Shown piece after piece: positions 6,100 through 7,014 of a stretch of 7,014 bases of DNA. The first letter of the stretch is position 1; every line of letters starts with the position of its first letter. A program made the translations under genes and the position numbers. The stretch spans positions 1 through 7,014 of the forward strand of contig JASLAV010000719.1 in assembly GCA_030146905.1 (NCBI GenBank). The letters run 5' to 3'. A model generated the notes under the pieces. That model had not been told where the DNA came from. It saw only the letters and a program-made list of their open reading frames with translations, and searched no databases. This DNA comes from Lentzea sp. (lineage in GTDB: Bacteria > Actinomycetota > Actinomycetes > Mycobacteriales > Pseudonocardiaceae).

Positions 6100-6771
6100 T
6101 CACGCCGTCTGCGGTACGGGGTGGCCTTCCGACGCCTGCACGACGACGATGCCCTGGCCCGACAGCGCGAGCTGGTACGCCTCGCCGGAGCCGCGTCCGA
6201 TGACGGCGCCGAGCTTGGCCGTCTTGCGGATGGAGGACTGCAGCGAGGTGGACCACAGGACGGCGGACTGCATGTCGACGTACGTCGGCACGTCCACGTT
6301 GAGCACGACCGGCGTGCCGTAGGCGGTGACGGCCAGCGAGCCGGTGCCCGTGAACGTGGTGTTGAACAGGCCACCGCTGAGCATCGACGCGCCCTCGGTG
6401 CGGTTGATGTCCCACTTGAGGCTGCTGTCGAAGGCGAGCACGTTCTTGCCGTTCACCGTGACGCCCTCGTCCTCGAGGTGCAGGATGAAGATCTCGTCGG
6501 CGTCCTGGGCGAGGAAGACGTCTCCGCTGCCGGACACCTTCATCAGCGACATGCCCTCACCGGTGAAGGCCTTCTTGAACAGCTTGCCGATGCCGCCGGC
6601 GCCTTCGTAGGCGAAGTCGACGTCGCCCTGGTAGGCGACCATCGAACCCTGCTTGGCGAAGAAGAACCCGCCGCTGCCGGTGAGGTCCACCTTGAGCATG
6701 CGGTCGTTCTGCAGTTGGAAGCTTCCCGGCTCGACGGAGCGTTCTTCGTGGTTGAACAGTGAGCTGCGCAT
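6100..6771 (-). CDS. AIM24 family protein (TIGR00266-like)
   Basis: A 223-residue, beta-rich protein without signal peptide or membrane segment. It has the typical bacterial AIM24 order: MRSSLFNHE at the start, FQLQNDRMLKVDL (18-30), FFFAKQGSMVAYQGDVDF (36-53), GEGMSLMKVSGSGDVFLA (71-88) and GEAYQLALSGQGIVVVQASE (196-215). The fold is a TRAP-like double beta-sandwich; the mitochondrial homologue helps organise inner-membrane complexes, and the bacterial role is unknown. ATG 6771 is chosen because the family's conserved N-terminus begins there. No Shine-Dalgarno sequence is visible upstream, and the frame is open to a GTG at 6795 (which would add VITCIICT) and to a GTG at 6840 that lies inside a hairpin. 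It is convergent with the operon and separated from the upstream same-strand gene by 77 bases containing hairpins, so it probably has its own promoter. Confidence 0.9.
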   Translation of the reverse strand: MRSSLFNHEERSVEPGSFQLQNDRMLKVDLTGSGGFFFAKQGSMVAYQGDVDFAYEGAGGIGKLFKKAFTGEGMSLMKVSGSGDVFLAQDADEIFILHLEDEGVTVNGKNVLAFDSSLKWDINRTEGASMLSGGLFNTTFTGTGSLAVTAYGTPVVLNVDVPTYVDMQSAVLWSTSLQSSIRKTAKLGAVIGRGSGEAYQLALSGQGIVVVQASEGHPVPQTA

Positions 6772-6786
6772 GGTGCAGATGATGCA

Positions 6787-6796
6787 GGTGATCACC
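6787..6796. repeat. 10-base perfect palindrome upstream of the AIM24 gene
   Basis: GGTGATCACC is fully self-complementary and lies 16-25 bases upstream of ATG 6771, where a promoter or operator would sit. It could be a protein-binding dyad. A palindrome of this length can arise by chance in GC-rich DNA, and no second copy was noticed. Confidence 0.3.
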
Positions 6797-6809
6797 CGGT
6801 CGTGTACCA

Positions 6810-6835
6810 CCGGGGGAGCGGAGTCGTCCCCCCGG
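6810..6835 (-). other. GC-rich hairpin in the AIM24 upstream region
   Basis: GGGGGA (6812-6817) pairs with TCCCCC (6827-6832) around a 9-base loop. Two further CC/GG pairs can form if one C is bulged. It lies directly against the hairpin at 6832-6861, so the two could stack or compete. It may be part of a composite terminator for the upstream gene or a leader structure of the AIM24 transcript. Confidence 0.4.
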
Positions 6836-6861
6836 AACACCGGCGGGGTCAGGTGTTCCGG
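6832..6861 (-). terminator. Hairpin at the stop codon of the DUF2867-type gene
   Basis: CCGGAACACC (6832-6841) and GGTGTTCCGG (6852-6861) form a perfect 10-bp stem with a 10-base loop. The stop codon of the minus-strand gene (6849-6851) falls at the edge of the loop, so transcription through the gene's end makes the hairpin. No U-run follows. Its placement fits a factor-independent actinomycete-type terminator, with the 6810-6835 hairpin just downstream. Confidence 0.6.
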
Positions 6862-7014
6862 TGCGCCGAGGCGGCCGCCTTCTTGACGATCCCGCGCGCC
6901 ATCGTGGCGAACACGATGTCGTGCAACGGTTTCTGCGCGACCCAGTACAGCCGGCCGAGCAGGCCGTCGGCGGTGAACGTGATCTTCTGCCGGTAGCGCG
7001 TGCGGCCGACCCCG
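6849..7014 (-). CDS. C-terminal end of a DUF2867-type SDR / NAD(P)H-binding protein, 5' part outside window
   Basis: On the minus strand an open frame enters from the window edge and ends at TGA 6851-6849, giving 55 codons. The translation contains YRQKITFTADGLLGRLYW and, further on, PLHDIVFATMARGIVKKAA. The pattern 'F.P.GL.GR.YW....P.H..IF..M...I...A' is the usual end of DUF2867, which in many actinobacterial and enterobacterial proteins (YbjT-like) follows an NAD(P)-binding atypical SDR domain; it also occurs alone. The upstream part is outside the window, so the fusion to an SDR domain is inferred. It precedes the AIM24 gene on the same strand, with a hairpin at its stop codon between them. 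Confidence 0.72.
   Translation of the reverse strand, partial: GVGRTRYRQKITFTADGLLGRLYWVAQKPLHDIVFATMARGIVKKAAASAHRNT

Noticed and set aside
4524..6374. 616-codon open frame on the minus strand across the lyase gene and hairpin
   Set aside because: It covers the end of the dehydrogenase, the whole lyase and part of the AIM24 gene antisense or out of frame. The translation is low-complexity Arg/Gly/His-rich, and the three genes it overlaps are all well supported.

Overview
The window is very GC-rich, with strong G/C preference at third codon positions, GTG starts and tightly packed genes. Together with an MmyB-like (MltR) regulator, this points to an actinomycete, most likely a filamentous one such as Pseudonocardiales or Streptomyces relatives. 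The genus is an inference; no RNA gene or taxonomic marker is present.

Layout. At the left edge is the 3' part of a plus-strand NTF2/SnoaL-like gene (2-445). It converges on a minus-strand XRE-type regulator with an MmyB-like ligand-binding domain (501-1403). A 189-base divergent intergenic region follows, holding a near-perfect 14-base palindrome and short direct repeats. From it starts a plus-strand, four-gene, closely spaced operon: a classical short-chain dehydrogenase (1593-2450), a DJ-1/PfpI (Hsp31-like) protein (2489-3184), a succinate-semialdehyde-type aldehyde dehydrogenase (3196-4665) and a fumarase/aspartase-superfamily lyase resembling 3-carboxy-cis,cis-muconate cycloisomerase (4665-6017). 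A 17-bp perfect hairpin overlapping the last stop codon closes the operon. On the far side, in convergent orientation, lie an AIM24-family gene (6100-6771, minus) and the C-terminal end of a DUF2867-type SDR gene (6849 to beyond 7014, minus) that is not visible as a complete reading frame.

How the genes may work together. MltR regulators next to a divergent SDR gene are a known arrangement, so the regulator probably controls the operon in response to a small, probably lipophilic, ligand. The enzymes suggest a small catabolic or detoxification route: carbonyl/alcohol interconversion (SDR), reactive-aldehyde or protein-glycation handling (DJ-1 family), oxidation of a carboxylated semialdehyde to a dicarboxylate (aldehyde dehydrogenase with all three succinate-semialdehyde-binding residues), and a beta-elimination or cycloisomerisation by the lyase. 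None of the other beta-ketoadipate genes is present, so the lyase's substrate is open. No mobile element, CRISPR array, tRNA or rRNA was found. The most interesting unit is the regulator-operon pair; nothing here is demonstrably a wholly new system.
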